From Parvularcula sp964556115 (GTDB lineage: Bacteria; Pseudomonadota; Alphaproteobacteria; Caulobacterales; Parvularculaceae), in NCBI GenBank assembly GCA_964556115.1, contig CAZKVC010000023.1:1-24600 (forward strand): DNA of 24,600 bases, given 5' to 3'. The notes under the pieces are model-generated. The model did no database searches and was not told the origin of the DNA. It saw only the letters and a list, made by a program, of their open reading frames with translations. Below are positions 7,748 through 16,246 of this stretch, piece by piece. A program made the translations under genes and the position numbers. Within the stretch, counting starts at the first letter, position 1; every line of letters starts with the position of its first letter.

Positions 7748-8493
7748 CCTGCCTCTTCTTCGTTCGTCGGTTCGTGCTGATCGCCAATGCCTGCCGCCCG
7801 TGCAAGGTAGACGGTCTGGACGATCGGCGAGCCCGCCTGGGGGCGCTCGATCCTTATCGGGACGGCGCGCGCGTCACCGAAGGCGTTGCGCAGGCGCTCG
7901 ACAAAGCTCTCCTGGGGCGGATCGTCGGACCAGAGCGCGAAAACGCCCTCCGGCTGCAGCATCGAGGCGAAGCGCGCAAGCGAGGCCTCTTCGTAGAAAG
8001 AACGGCTCCGTTCGGAAAGCAGCATGTCCGGCGTGTGATCGATATCGAGAAGGATGGCGCCGAACGCCTGCGCGCCCGCCCGCTCTCCGAAGCGCCTCCT
8101 TTCGGCCATGTCGAAGAAGTCGCCGCTGAGAAAGGTCGTGCGCGGATCGTCGGCGATCCTTGTGCCGAGCGGCAGGACGCCGCCCTTGTGCCATTCGATG
8201 ACCGGCTCGAGATATTCGGCCACGAGGAGCGTCCGGGTCGCCGGGCTCTCGAGGGCGGCAAGGGCCGTGTAGCCGAGCCCGAGGCCGCCGACCAGGACAT
8301 CGCACGATCCCGCTTCGAAGCCCTCGAGCGCGAGCTCCGCCAGCGCCCGCTCGGAGACGGTGTAGGCGCTCGACATGAGGAACTCCTCGCCGAGCTTCAC
8401 CTCGAAGACCTCCAGCTTCAGGACCGGATCGAAGCGTCGGCGCAGGCTCAGCGGGCCGATGGGTGTGGGGCAGTAGTCAAGTTCCTGGAACAA
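7744..8493 (-). CDS. Spermidine-synthase-like SAM-dependent transferase
   Basis: A 249-residue protein with a Rossmann-type nucleotide-binding core: glycine motif DVLVGGLGLGYTALAAL (65-81), an acidic residue at the end of the next strand (LLVAEYLEP, Glu93), and LLDIDHTPD (148-156) in the active-site region. This is the layout of the spermidine synthase (SpeE) superfamily, but the canonical substrate-binding pattern is not clearly present. A methyltransferase or other transferase role is therefore as likely as polyamine synthesis. The start chosen is a TTG at 8493, because homology begins immediately (FQELDYCPTPIGPLSLRRR) and no ATG fits. A weak GAGAAG lies upstream. It is the first gene of a two-gene unit with prfC, overlapping it by 4 bases. 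Confidence 0.75.
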   Translation of the reverse strand: MFQELDYCPTPIGPLSLRRRFDPVLKLEVFEVKLGEEFLMSSAYTVSERALAELALEGFEAGSCDVLVGGLGLGYTALAALESPATRTLLVAEYLEPVIEWHKGGVLPLGTRIADDPRTTFLSGDFFDMAERRRFGERAGAQAFGAILLDIDHTPDMLLSERSRSFYEEASLARFASMLQPEGVFALWSDDPPQESFVERLRNAFGDARAVPIRIERPQAGSPIVQTVYLARAAGIGDQHEPTNEEEAG

Positions 8494-8755
8494 ATGCGCT
8501 TCTCGGTGACGGAGGGCCGGAGGAGATGAAGCTCTCCCCCCGCCGGAGCGGCCCCAAGGGACGGGGGCTGGACCTGCGGGCCTCGATGGTGTGGACGATC
8601 AGATAGCGCCGGTGAAGTGCCTTGGAAAGCGTAGCGTCATCAAGGTCCCGGCGAACAAGTGACGCTGCCCGGACAGCTAGCCAAGGCCGCCTGGCGGCTC
8701 CAAATAGCTGCACTGGCAGAACCGGAGCGACCTTCCGGTAGAGGGGCGGCATACC

Positions 8756-10633
8756 ATGTCCGAACAAGCTGGCGCTTCCGCCGACAAGGACCGCGGGTCG
8801 TCCTTCGCCTCGGAACTGGCCCGGGACAAGGAGCACAGGACCAAGGCGCGCAGCGTCAAACCGCTGAGCAATCTCGCCCCGTTCGTCCTTCGCTATCCGG
8901 GCCTCCTCGCAGCCTTCGTTCTTTTCCTTGCCCTCGCCGCCGGCCTGACCCTCGCCCTGCCGGCCGCATTCCGGCTCGTGGTCGACTGCGGCTTCTCGGG
9001 CGCGGAAAATTCCGAAGCCTGCGAGACCTTCGCCATGGGTGACGATCTCTCCGGCTATTTCCTCGCAGGCATCGTCGTCGCGTTCGCCCTCGGGATCGCC
9101 AGCGCCTTGCGGTACTACTTCATCGGGCGGCTGGGCGAACGGGTCGTCGCCGACCTTCGCCAGGCCACCTATGCGAGGCTGCTCGATCTCTCGCCCGGGT
9201 TCTATGCACGGGTGCGCACCGGGGAGGTTCTGTCCCGGCTGACCACCGATACGACGCTGATCCAGACCGTCGTCGGCTCGTCGGTCTCGGTCGCGATCAG
9301 GACCCTCGCGACGACGCTCGGTGCCATCCTCCTCATGGTCTTTGTCAGCTGGAAGCTTTCGCTCCTGGTCCTCCTCGCCGGCCCGCTGGTGATCGGACCG
9401 ATCCTCCTCTTCGGAAGACGGGTCCAGCGGCTCTCCCGCTCCAGCCAGGACCGGCTCGCCGAAGCCTCGGCGAGGGCCAGCGAGACCCTGCGCGCTGTGG
9501 AGACCGTGCAGGCCTTCACCCGCGAAAACGAAGAACGGAACCGGTTCTCCGAAGCCGTCGAAGCGACGTTCGCCGCAGGCCTGCGCCGCATACGCGTCCG
9601 CTCCTTCATGTCGGCCAGTATCTTCGCCACGGTGCTCAGCGGGCTGATCGGTGTCCTCTGGCTCGGCGCCCTCCAGGTGCAGTCCGGCGCCATCACGCCC
9701 GGGGCCATGACGCAGTTCGTGATGTACGCCTTCATCGCCGTCAGCGGCGTCGGCGTCCTCACCGAAACCTACGCGGAGGTGATGCGCGCGGCCGGCGCGA
9801 CCGAGCGGCTGATGGAACTTTTGGCATCGAAGAGCGACCTCACCGTTTCCGCTTCACCAGGAAGGCTCGGGACACCGGCTGAAGGCAGGATCGCCTTCGA
9901 GGGCGTCGGCTTTGCCTATCCCGGACGGCCCGAGGTCGCAGCCCTCAGTGACGTGACGTTCGCGGTGGCTCCCGGCGAGACCGTCGCCCTGGTCGGCCCG
10001 TCAGGGGCGGGAAAGAGCACGATCTTCCAGCTGATCCTGAGGTTCTACGATCCCGTTTCGGGACGGATCACCTTTGACGGCCACGACCTGCGCGACCTCG
10101 ACCCGGCGGAGCTGCGCCACCAGCTTGGCGTGGTGCAGCAGGACGCCATGCTCTTCTCCGGTTCGGTGCGCGACAACATCCGCTTCGGAGACCCAGGCGC
10201 CACCGACGAAGCGATCGAAGAAGCCGCGCGCGGCGCGAACGCGCACGGGTTCATCCGCAAGCTGCCCCAGGGTTACGACACGCAACTGGGCGAAGGCGGC
10301 AGCACGCTGTCGGGCGGGCAGCGCCAGCGGATCGCGATCGCCCGGGCCATTCTGCGGGATGCTCCGGTCCTCCTTCTCGATGAAGCGACCAGCGCCCTCG
10401 ACTCAGAGAGCGAAGCTGCGATCCAGGACGCCCTGACGACGATCTCGGCAAGCAGGACGACGCTCATCATCGCCCATCGGCTGTCGACGGTGGTCAGCGC
10501 GGACAGGATCATCGTCCTCGAAGAGGGGCGGATCGTCGCCTCTGGGACCCATGACGAGCTGATGGCTGCCGGTGGGCGGTACACGCAGCTTGCCGAGCTT
10601 CAGTTCGGAGCCGCCGCCAGGGCTGCGGAATAA
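8756..10633 (+). CDS. ABC exporter, fused permease and ATPase (MsbA-related)
   Basis: A 625-residue half-transporter of the ABCB/MsbA-related class, working as a homodimer in the inner membrane. After a charged 35-residue tail, six membrane helices are expected at about 48-72, 100-122, 173-195, 200-220, 285-305 and 320-342. The ATPase follows, with Walker A GPSGAGKST (414-422), signature LSGGQ (518-522) and Walker B VLLLDE (538-543), then the H-loop in IIAHRLST. The loop between helices 1 and 2 has two cysteines (CGFSGAENSEAC) that could form a periplasmic disulfide. The ATG at 8756 follows a good ribosome site, GAGGGG at 8741-8746. It resembles the alphaproteobacterial MsbA_rel group (TIGR02204). 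The substrate cannot be read from the sequence. It is a single gene between a divergent and a convergent neighbour. Confidence 0.92.
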   Translation: MSEQAGASADKDRGSSFASELARDKEHRTKARSVKPLSNLAPFVLRYPGLLAAFVLFLALAAGLTLALPAAFRLVVDCGFSGAENSEACETFAMGDDLSGYFLAGIVVAFALGIASALRYYFIGRLGERVVADLRQATYARLLDLSPGFYARVRTGEVLSRLTTDTTLIQTVVGSSVSVAIRTLATTLGAILLMVFVSWKLSLLVLLAGPLVIGPILLFGRRVQRLSRSSQDRLAEASARASETLRAVETVQAFTRENEERNRFSEAVEATFAAGLRRIRVRSFMSASIFATVLSGLIGVLWLGALQVQSGAITPGAMTQFVMYAFIAVSGVGVLTETYAEVMRAAGATERLMELLASKSDLTVSASPGRLGTPAEGRIAFEGVGFAYPGRPEVAALSDVTFAVAPGETVALVGPSGAGKSTIFQLILRFYDPVSGRITFDGHDLRDLDPAELRHQLGVVQQDAMLFSGSVRDNIRFGDPGATDEAIEEAARGANAHGFIRKLPQGYDTQLGEGGSTLSGGQRQRIAIARAILRDAPVLLLDEATSALDSESEAAIQDALTTISASRTTLIIAHRLSTVVSADRIIVLEEGRIVASGTHDELMAAGGRYTQLAELQFGAAARAAE

Positions 10634-10634
10634 G

Positions 10635-10648
10635 CGGGTCCGGACCCG
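10635..10648. terminator. Perfect 14-base palindrome between convergent stops
   Basis: CGGGTCCGGACCCG lies in the 27-base gap between the ABC exporter TAA and the dehydrogenase stop on the other strand. It could fold as a short stem serving both genes. There is no T-run, so it would be a weak or factor-assisted terminator. Confidence 0.35.
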
Positions 10649-10660
10649 GGGCGGGCTGCT

Positions 10661-11797
10661 TCAGAGATTGCGGGCGATGATCTCCTTCATGATCTCCGTC
10701 GAGCCCCCATAGATGCGCTGCACCCGGGCGTCGGCGTAGAGCCTGGTGATCGGCGCTTCCCACATGAAGCCGTAGCCGCCGTGAAGCTGCACGGCCACGT
10801 CCGCCACTTCGCCCAGGACCTCCGAAGTCCAGGCCTTCGCCATGGCGGCGGTGTCGGGGGCGAGATTGCCTTCGATCTCCGCCTCGATGCAGCGGTCAAC
10901 GAAGACCTGGGCGATCTGCGCCTTGGTCTTGAGGTCGGCGAGCTTGAAGCGCGCGTCCTGAAAGCTGGCGATCGGACGGCCGAAGGCCTTTCTCTCCTGG
11001 GTATAGTCGCGGGCCATCTTGAAGGCTTCGTCCATGGATGCGGCGCAGCCAATGGCAATGATGAGCCGCTCCCAGGCCAGCTCGTTCATCAGCATGGGGA
11101 AGGCGCCGTTCTCCATGCCCAGAAGGTTCTCCTTGGGCACGCGAACGTCGTCGAAGGTGAGCTGGCAGGTGTCCTGCGCGCGAAGCCCGAGCTTCTTGAA
11201 GGGTTTGTCCTTGTGAAAGCCCTTGCGGTCCGCCTCGACCAGGAGGAGCGACATCTGCTTGGCGCCGCCCTCCCCGCCGGTCTTGGCGACGACGATGGCG
11301 AAGTCGCAGTTCCAGCCATTGGTGATGTAGGTCTTGGCGCCGTTGATGACGAATTCATCGCCCTGAAGATCGGCACGGGTCTGGATGCCCTGCAAGTCCG
11401 ACCCGGTACCGGGCTCGGTCATGGCGATGGCGCCGATCTTCTCGCCCTTCGCCATGGCGGGAAGATAAGCTGCCTTCTGATCTTCCGTGCCGTAACTGTT
11501 GATGTAGGGCGCGACGATGTCGGAATGCAGCGAAAAGCCGATGCCGCTGGCGCCGAAGCGGTGCTGCTCCTCGATCAGGACCGCGCTGTAGCGCCGGTCG
11601 ACCCCCGAGCCGCCGTAGCTTTCCGGCATGGTGCCGCAAAGAAGCCCAAGCGCCCCCGCCTTCTCCCACACGTCGCGGTCGACATAGCCTTTCTCCTCCC
11701 ACGCATCATGCCGGGGCATGACCTCCTCTTCGAAGAAGCGCCGGACATTGTCGCGGAAAAGCTCGTGGTCCTCGTCATAGATACGGCGTTCGAGCAT
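10661..11797 (-). CDS. Acyl-CoA dehydrogenase, long-chain/isovaleryl-type active site
   Basis: An FAD enzyme that introduces the alpha,beta double bond in an acyl-CoA thioester, passing electrons to ETF; cytosolic. It has 378 residues. Hallmarks are MTEPGTGSDLQG (126-137), a flavin-binding segment TYITNG (156-161), and the C-terminal QLHGGYGF and RIYGGSTEIMKEIIAR. In most family members the catalytic Glu is in the YEGT motif near the C-terminus; here that position is Gly364. A Glu instead appears at Glu243 in WERLIIAIG, where long-chain and isovaleryl-CoA dehydrogenases carry theirs. The start is ATG 11797, preceded by AGGGAGA; the open frame continues upstream but with an implausible Arg-rich extension. 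It is divergent from the TonB-dependent receptor. Substrate is probably a long or branched acyl-CoA. Confidence 0.93.
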   Translation of the reverse strand: MLERRIYDEDHELFRDNVRRFFEEEVMPRHDAWEEKGYVDRDVWEKAGALGLLCGTMPESYGGSGVDRRYSAVLIEEQHRFGASGIGFSLHSDIVAPYINSYGTEDQKAAYLPAMAKGEKIGAIAMTEPGTGSDLQGIQTRADLQGDEFVINGAKTYITNGWNCDFAIVVAKTGGEGGAKQMSLLLVEADRKGFHKDKPFKKLGLRAQDTCQLTFDDVRVPKENLLGMENGAFPMLMNELAWERLIIAIGCAASMDEAFKMARDYTQERKAFGRPIASFQDARFKLADLKTKAQIAQVFVDRCIEAEIEGNLAPDTAAMAKAWTSEVLGEVADVAVQLHGGYGFMWEAPITRLYADARVQRIYGGSTEIMKEIIARNL

Positions 11798-12096
11798 GGT
11801 GGTCTCCCTTGTCGGCGCCGCCATGGTCGGGGCGCGGCTTTTGGCGGTGAGCCTAACCCGACAAAGCCCTCGCGGTGAAGCTGCGGCAAAGCGTCCACGC
11901 CGAGCCGGGCATATGCGCAAAGCTCAGGAGTGATGCGCAAATGCCATAGGCGGAAATCCCGGCTTATGACACTCTTACAACAAAGGCGGGGACGCCGCGG
12001 CGCTTTCTGGCGCCCATGAGACGGCGAGAACGACAACGTCTGCGATGGAAAAAACCGGGCCTCCAACATGGAGAGGTCCGCCAAGGGAGCGAAAGA
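11798..12096. other. Divergent intergenic region, dehydrogenase and TonB receptor
   Basis: This 299-base region must hold the promoters of both divergent genes. The only ordered feature I see is a pair of direct repeats ATGCGCAAA (11913-11921 and 11933-11941). An open frame in phase with the receptor starts at 12016, but its Arg-rich translation lies upstream of the signal peptide and is unlikely to be translated. Confidence 0.5.
11913..11941. repeat. Two direct repeats ATGCGCAAA, 20 bases apart
   Basis: ATGCGCAAA occurs at 11913-11921 and again at 11933-11941. The offset of 20 bases is close to two helical turns, which puts both copies on the same face of the DNA. They sit between the divergent acyl-CoA dehydrogenase and TonB receptor genes, so a regulator-binding site is possible. 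No binding protein can be named. Confidence 0.4.
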
Positions 12097-14400
12097 ATGC
12101 AACGACACCTCATGTTGAGTGCGGCAGCGGCCGGTCTGATGTTCGGTGGACAGGCTTCGGCCCAGACCGACAACTCCATCGACGCGCTGACCGATGTCAT
12201 TACCGTGACCGCCACCAAGCGGGCGGATGCGGAAAACGTTCAGGACGTGCCGATCGCCATCACGGCCTTCGACGAGGACACCCTCGATATCCTCAAGGTG
12301 CGCGACCTCCAGGATCTCAGTTTCTCCACCCCCAACGTGTCGCTGGACGATATCGGCACCTCGCCGGGTACTGCCAACTTCGCCATTCGCGGCCTCGGGG
12401 TGAACTCCTCGATCCCCTCGATCGACCCGGCGGTCGGCGTCTTTGTCGACGGTGTCTATCTGGGCCTGAACTCGGGCGTGGTGTTCGACCTTTTCGACCT
12501 CGAATCCATCGAAGTGCTGCGCGGACCGCAGGGTCTTCTTTTCGGCCGGAACACCACCGGCGGCGCGGTCCTCGTCAACACCGGCAATCCCACCGACGAG
12601 TTCGAGGCGAAAGCCCGGGTGGCCTATGAAATTCCGGCGGCGGAAGACCGCGGCGGTGCCAACCGCTTCGTCATGGGCACGGTCTCCGGCCCGCTTGTCC
12701 CCGGCAAGCTGAACGGCAAGATCGGCGCTTATTACAACGGCGACGAAGGCCATTTCGAGAACCTTCTGAACGGCGAGGATCTCGGGGAGCGCGAGACCTA
12801 CATCCTTCGCGGCGCGCTCGAGTTCATGCCGACGGACGACTTTACCGTTCTCGGCAAGGTCGACCTGACGAGCTTCAGCGGCGACGGCCCGATCGGCCAG
12901 AACCGCGGCTGGTTCGAGCGCGACACCTTCAACGTCGCCATCGACGAGCCGGGCACGAACGAAACCGAAGTGATCACGGCCAGCCTGCGCACCGATTGGG
13001 AGATCGGTTTTGGCGACGGGGTCATTACCAACATCTTCGGCTATCGTGAGATCAGCGGCGAGACCAATGCCGATATCGATGCGACGCCGGTCTTCCTCTT
13101 CCACTCCGCTACCGAGCTTGAACAGGACCAGATCTCCAACGAGCTTCGCTACACGGGCACCTTCGGCCGCGCTGAGGTGACGTCCGGCCTCTATTACTTC
13201 AACCAGGACGTCTTCTACACCGAGACCCGCGATCTGCCGCCGCTCAGCCCGCTGACCTTCTATGGCGGCGGCTTCCAGGATCACACGGTCCTCGGCGCCT
13301 TCGCCTCGATGGATTACGACCTCTCCGATGCTCTCACCCTGGCTCTCGGTTTGCGTTACACGCACGAGGAAAAGGACGGCGGCGTCACCTATGTCCGGCC
13401 GCGTCCCGAATGCTCCGTGGTCGACGAGACCTGCCCGACCTCGGGCACCAACCCCTTCGTCCCCGGCGAGCCCAACGGCTTCACCGATGACGACGAATGG
13501 TCGAACTTCATCCCCAAGGTCGGGCTGCGCTTCGAGCCGAACGACCAGACCCTCGTCTATGCGGACTGGACCAAGGGCTACCGTTCGGGCGGCTACAACT
13601 TCCGCATCACCAACCCGGCGCTGTTCCTGCAGCAAATCCAGCAGGGCGCGGACTTCAGCTTCGATGAAGAGGAAGTCACCTCCTACGAGATCGGTACGAA
13701 GTTCCAGACTCCGGACAATCGCGGCCAGCTGAACCTCGCCGCCTTCTACACCGACATCGAGAACATGCAGCGTGAGGTGAATATCTCGAGCCCCACTGCC
13801 GGCGTCTCGCAGTTCATCTTCAACACCGCCGACGCCAACATCCTGGGCTTCGAAGCGGAAGGTCAGTATGCGCTGACCGAGTCGCTCCTCCTGCAGGCCA
13901 ATGTCGGTGTCATCGATGCCGAATATGACAGCGTGCTGTTCGATATCTCCAGCGACGGGGTCGTCGATGACGAGGACACAGCCCTCGCCATCCCGCGGGT
14001 GCCGGAGCTGACCTGGGGCGTCACCGGTGTGCACAACGCCGACCTGGGGAATGCAGGCTCGCTCCTGACGCGGGTGAGCTATCAGTATCGTGACCGGTTC
14101 GCCTACACGGACAACAACTTCGGTTGGGTTCAGGAAGCGGACATTCTGGATGCGAACATCACCTGGCAGACGCCGCGTGATGGCGTGTCGCTTTCGCTCT
14201 ATGGGCGGAACCTCCTCGACCAGGTCCAGGTCGGCAACGATACCCAGGTGCCCTTTGGCTTCATCCCGGGCTTCGGCTTCGGCGAACAGCGCAGCAACGG
14301 TGTGAACGAGCCGTTCGGCGATCAGCCAGCCGCGGGCACCTTCTCGCCCCTCGCGCCGGGCCGTGTGGTCGGTATCGAGCTGACGATCCAGACCAACTGA
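12097..14400 (+). CDS. TonB-dependent outer-membrane receptor
   Basis: A 767-residue outer-membrane importer driven by TonB-ExbBD. The start is ATG 12097, eight or so bases after AGGGAG; it gives a clean signal peptide (MQRHLMLSAAAAGLMFGGQASA, probable cut after residue 22). A TonB box (DVITVTA, 33-39) follows, then a plug domain from about 48 to 165 with VLRGPQGLLFGRNTTGGAV, then a beta barrel rich in alternating aromatic strands. The last residues, VGIELTIQTN, lack the usual terminal aromatic. The substrate is unknown. This subfamily (ITVTATKR near the N-terminus) is common in sphingomonads and relatives and often handles hydrophobic or plant-derived compounds. Its acyl-CoA neighbours suggest the same, but that is inference. 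It is followed by a strong terminator. Confidence 0.93.
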   Translation: MQRHLMLSAAAAGLMFGGQASAQTDNSIDALTDVITVTATKRADAENVQDVPIAITAFDEDTLDILKVRDLQDLSFSTPNVSLDDIGTSPGTANFAIRGLGVNSSIPSIDPAVGVFVDGVYLGLNSGVVFDLFDLESIEVLRGPQGLLFGRNTTGGAVLVNTGNPTDEFEAKARVAYEIPAAEDRGGANRFVMGTVSGPLVPGKLNGKIGAYYNGDEGHFENLLNGEDLGERETYILRGALEFMPTDDFTVLGKVDLTSFSGDGPIGQNRGWFERDTFNVAIDEPGTNETEVITASLRTDWEIGFGDGVITNIFGYREISGETNADIDATPVFLFHSATELEQDQISNELRYTGTFGRAEVTSGLYYFNQDVFYTETRDLPPLSPLTFYGGGFQDHTVLGAFASMDYDLSDALTLALGLRYTHEEKDGGVTYVRPRPECSVVDETCPTSGTNPFVPGEPNGFTDDDEWSNFIPKVGLRFEPNDQTLVYADWTKGYRSGGYNFRITNPALFLQQIQQGADFSFDEEEVTSYEIGTKFQTPDNRGQLNLAAFYTDIENMQREVNISSPTAGVSQFIFNTADANILGFEAEGQYALTESLLLQANVGVIDAEYDSVLFDISSDGVVDDEDTALAIPRVPELTWGVTGVHNADLGNAGSLLTRVSYQYRDRFAYTDNNFGWVQEADILDANITWQTPRDGVSLSLYGRNLLDQVQVGNDTQVPFGFIPGFGFGEQRSNGVNEPFGDQPAAGTFSPLAPGRVVGIELTIQTN

Positions 14401-14420
14401 TCCTCCGCATCAGAACAAAG

Positions 14421-14451
14421 AAAAGGCGGCCCTTCCCGGGCCGCCTTTTTT
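14421..14451. terminator. Strong intrinsic terminator, bidirectional
   Basis: An 8-base GC stem, GGCGGCCC (14425-14432) and GGGCCGCC (14438-14445), with loop TTCCC, is flanked by AAAA on the left and TTTTTT on the right. The flanks let it work for the receptor on the plus strand and for the convergent ligase on the minus strand. Confidence 0.93.
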
Positions 14452-14472
14452 CATGTCCGAGCGGCCGTGCGT

Positions 14473-16077
14473 TCAGTTCACCTGACGTGCACGTCCTTCC
14501 CAGTAGCGGTCCCTGAGGGCGCGGCGCAGGACCTTGCCCGTGGGGTTGCGGGGCAGGGCGTCGATGAAATCGACGGATTTAGGCGTCTTGAAGCCCGCGA
14601 TCCGCTCGCGCGCGAAGGCGATGATGTCATCCGGGCTGGGTTCTGAACCGGGCTTCCTGACGACGACAGCCTTCACCGCCTCGCCCCATTTTTCGTCCGG
14701 CACGCCGATCACCGCGACTTCGGCCACGTCCGGATGTTCGTAGACGACCTTTTCGACCTCGGACGGATAGACGTTCTCCGCCCCCGTCACGATCATGTCC
14801 TTGAAACGGTCCTGGATGTAGAGATAGCCGTCTTCGTCCAGGTACCCCGCATCCCCCGTCTTCAGCCACCCGTCCTCGGACAGGGTCTCGCGGAAGGCTT
14901 CTTCCTTCTTGTGATAGCCAACGAGGTTCGCTTTCGAACGGGTCTCGATCTCCCCGGTCTGGCCCGCCGGCAAGGGCTCGCGGGTCTGCGGATGCACGAC
15001 GCGCAGCTCCACCCCCGGAAGCGGGAGGCCTGCAGAGGTCATCTTCTCTCGTCGCTCGGGCCGGTGATCCTCAGGCGGAAGATAGACGATGGTGCCCGTC
15101 GTCTCTGTCATTCCGTATTGCTGGCAGAAGCCGCAGCCGAAGACGTCGCGGCAGGTCTCCAGAAGATCGAGCGCGATGGGCGATGCGCCGTAGAGGATAT
15201 GCCGCAGGCGGCTCGTGTCGATCGCGCGCGCCTTCTCGCTCATCACCATGAACTGAAGCGCGGTCGGCACCGCGAAGAGCTTGCTGACCCCTTCCCGGTG
15301 GATGGCGTCGAGCGCCGCATCGGGGGCGAACTCGGCATGGATGATCGTCGGTACACCGTTGAGAAGGCTCATCAGCCCCCAACCCGTGCCGCCGATATGG
15401 CCAAGCGGCATGGCGAGGAGGCTGACATCTCCCTCGCGCCACTCATGCCAGTCCATCTGCGCCTCGGCCGTGTCCCTCCGCATCAGGAGGAGGTTGTCAT
15501 GAGACAGCATCACCCCCTTTGGAAGACCGGTCGTGCCGGAGGTGTAGAGCTGAAGGACGACGTCGCCGGTTTCGACCTCCGGCAGGTCCGGCGCGGCATT
15601 CCCGGCCGCTTCGTCCCGCCAGGCGGCGAAACTCTGCGCCCCGTGGCCGTCTTCCGTGACCAGCACACGGGACCGGCCGGACGCGCCTGCGATCTCGTCC
15701 AGGCCGCCGAGCTGCTCGGGCCCGAGGAGCAGGAGCTTCGCTTCGCAATCGGCGACGATGACCCCGATCTCACGCGGCGCAAGGCGCCAGATGATCGGTA
15801 CCGTGATCGCCCCGACGAGGCTTGCGCTGAAGAAAAGCTCGAAGAAACTGTCGCTGTTCTTCGCCGCATAGGCGACCCGGTCGCCCTTGCCGATCCCGGC
15901 GCCAAGAAGCCGCGCCGCCACCATCCCGGCCCGCTCGTGCAAGGTCTTCCAGTCGGTCGTCCGACCTTCGAAGACCAGCGCCGCCGCATCCGGCTGACGG
16001 CCCGCATGGTAGGCCGGAATGTCGCCAATTCGGGGCATGGCGGAAAGATCGGCCGCCACCTCTTCACCAAACGCCAT
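14473..16077 (-). CDS. Acyl-CoA synthetase (AMP-forming carboxylate-CoA ligase)
   Basis: An ATP-dependent ligase of the ANL superfamily that adenylates a carboxylic acid and transfers it to CoA; cytosolic. It has about 534 residues. Motifs: phosphate loop LYTSGTTGLPKGVMLSHDN (178-196), YGMTETTG, the hinge region GDAGYLDEDGYLYIQDRFKD, GAENVYPSEVE, and the catalytic Lys515 in NPTGKVLRRALR. Three tandem ATGs (16083, 16080, 16077) directly follow GGGAGG. I choose the last for its spacing of 6 bases; the difference is at most two residues. The frame stays open upstream to 16161, but without support. Likely substrates are medium or long fatty, aromatic or branched acids; I cannot tell which. It is divergent from the racemase-like gene, with a perfect inverted repeat between them. 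Confidence 0.92.
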   Translation of the reverse strand: MAFGEEVAADLSAMPRIGDIPAYHAGRQPDAAALVFEGRTTDWKTLHERAGMVAARLLGAGIGKGDRVAYAAKNSDSFFELFFSASLVGAITVPIIWRLAPREIGVIVADCEAKLLLLGPEQLGGLDEIAGASGRSRVLVTEDGHGAQSFAAWRDEAAGNAAPDLPEVETGDVVLQLYTSGTTGLPKGVMLSHDNLLLMRRDTAEAQMDWHEWREGDVSLLAMPLGHIGGTGWGLMSLLNGVPTIIHAEFAPDAALDAIHREGVSKLFAVPTALQFMVMSEKARAIDTSRLRHILYGASPIALDLLETCRDVFGCGFCQQYGMTETTGTIVYLPPEDHRPERREKMTSAGLPLPGVELRVVHPQTREPLPAGQTGEIETRSKANLVGYHKKEEAFRETLSEDGWLKTGDAGYLDEDGYLYIQDRFKDMIVTGAENVYPSEVEKVVYEHPDVAEVAVIGVPDEKWGEAVKAVVVRKPGSEPSPDDIIAFARERIAGFKTPKSVDFIDALPRNPTGKVLRRALRDRYWEGRARQVN

Positions 16078-16141
16078 CATCATCCTCCCTTCGGCAGGGC
16101 CCGCGGCGTCCTTCTCGTCACGCGCCGCTTCGGCCAGACGG

Positions 16142-16195
16142 GGCAAGGTTAGCACGATCATGCACGCCTGTCCCGACCGAGGGCAGAACCTTGCC
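16142..16195. promoter_or_regulatory. Perfect 9-base inverted repeat between divergent genes, possible operator
   Basis: GGCAAGGTT (16142-16150) and AACCTTGCC (16187-16195) are exact reverse complements 36 bases apart, in the 169-base region shared by the divergent ligase and racemase-like genes. The symmetry fits a dimeric regulator acting on both promoters, or two half-sites joined by looping. No regulator gene is in the window. Confidence 0.45.
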
Positions 16196-16246
16196 GCTGG
16201 ACCTCACCCGGCATAGGTAGGAGCGCGGCCGTGAGGGAGAGACGCG

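Noticed and set aside
8494..8755. A small gene in the gap between the spermidine-synthase-like gene and the ABC exporter
   Set aside because: Frames here lack ribosome sites and domain features; only the exporter ribosome site is clear.
12016..12096. Upstream start for the TonB receptor at 12016
   Set aside because: It would place 27 Arg-rich residues ahead of a normal signal peptide, while ATG 12097 has its own AGGGAG site.
11575..14034. 819-codon open frame on the minus strand across the TonB receptor
   Set aside because: It lies antisense to a well-supported receptor and has no family features. High GC content makes long antisense frames common. Likewise the plus-strand frames at 18937-21135, 14734-16152, 10781-11878 and 6458-7780 and the minus-strand frame at 16118-17350.
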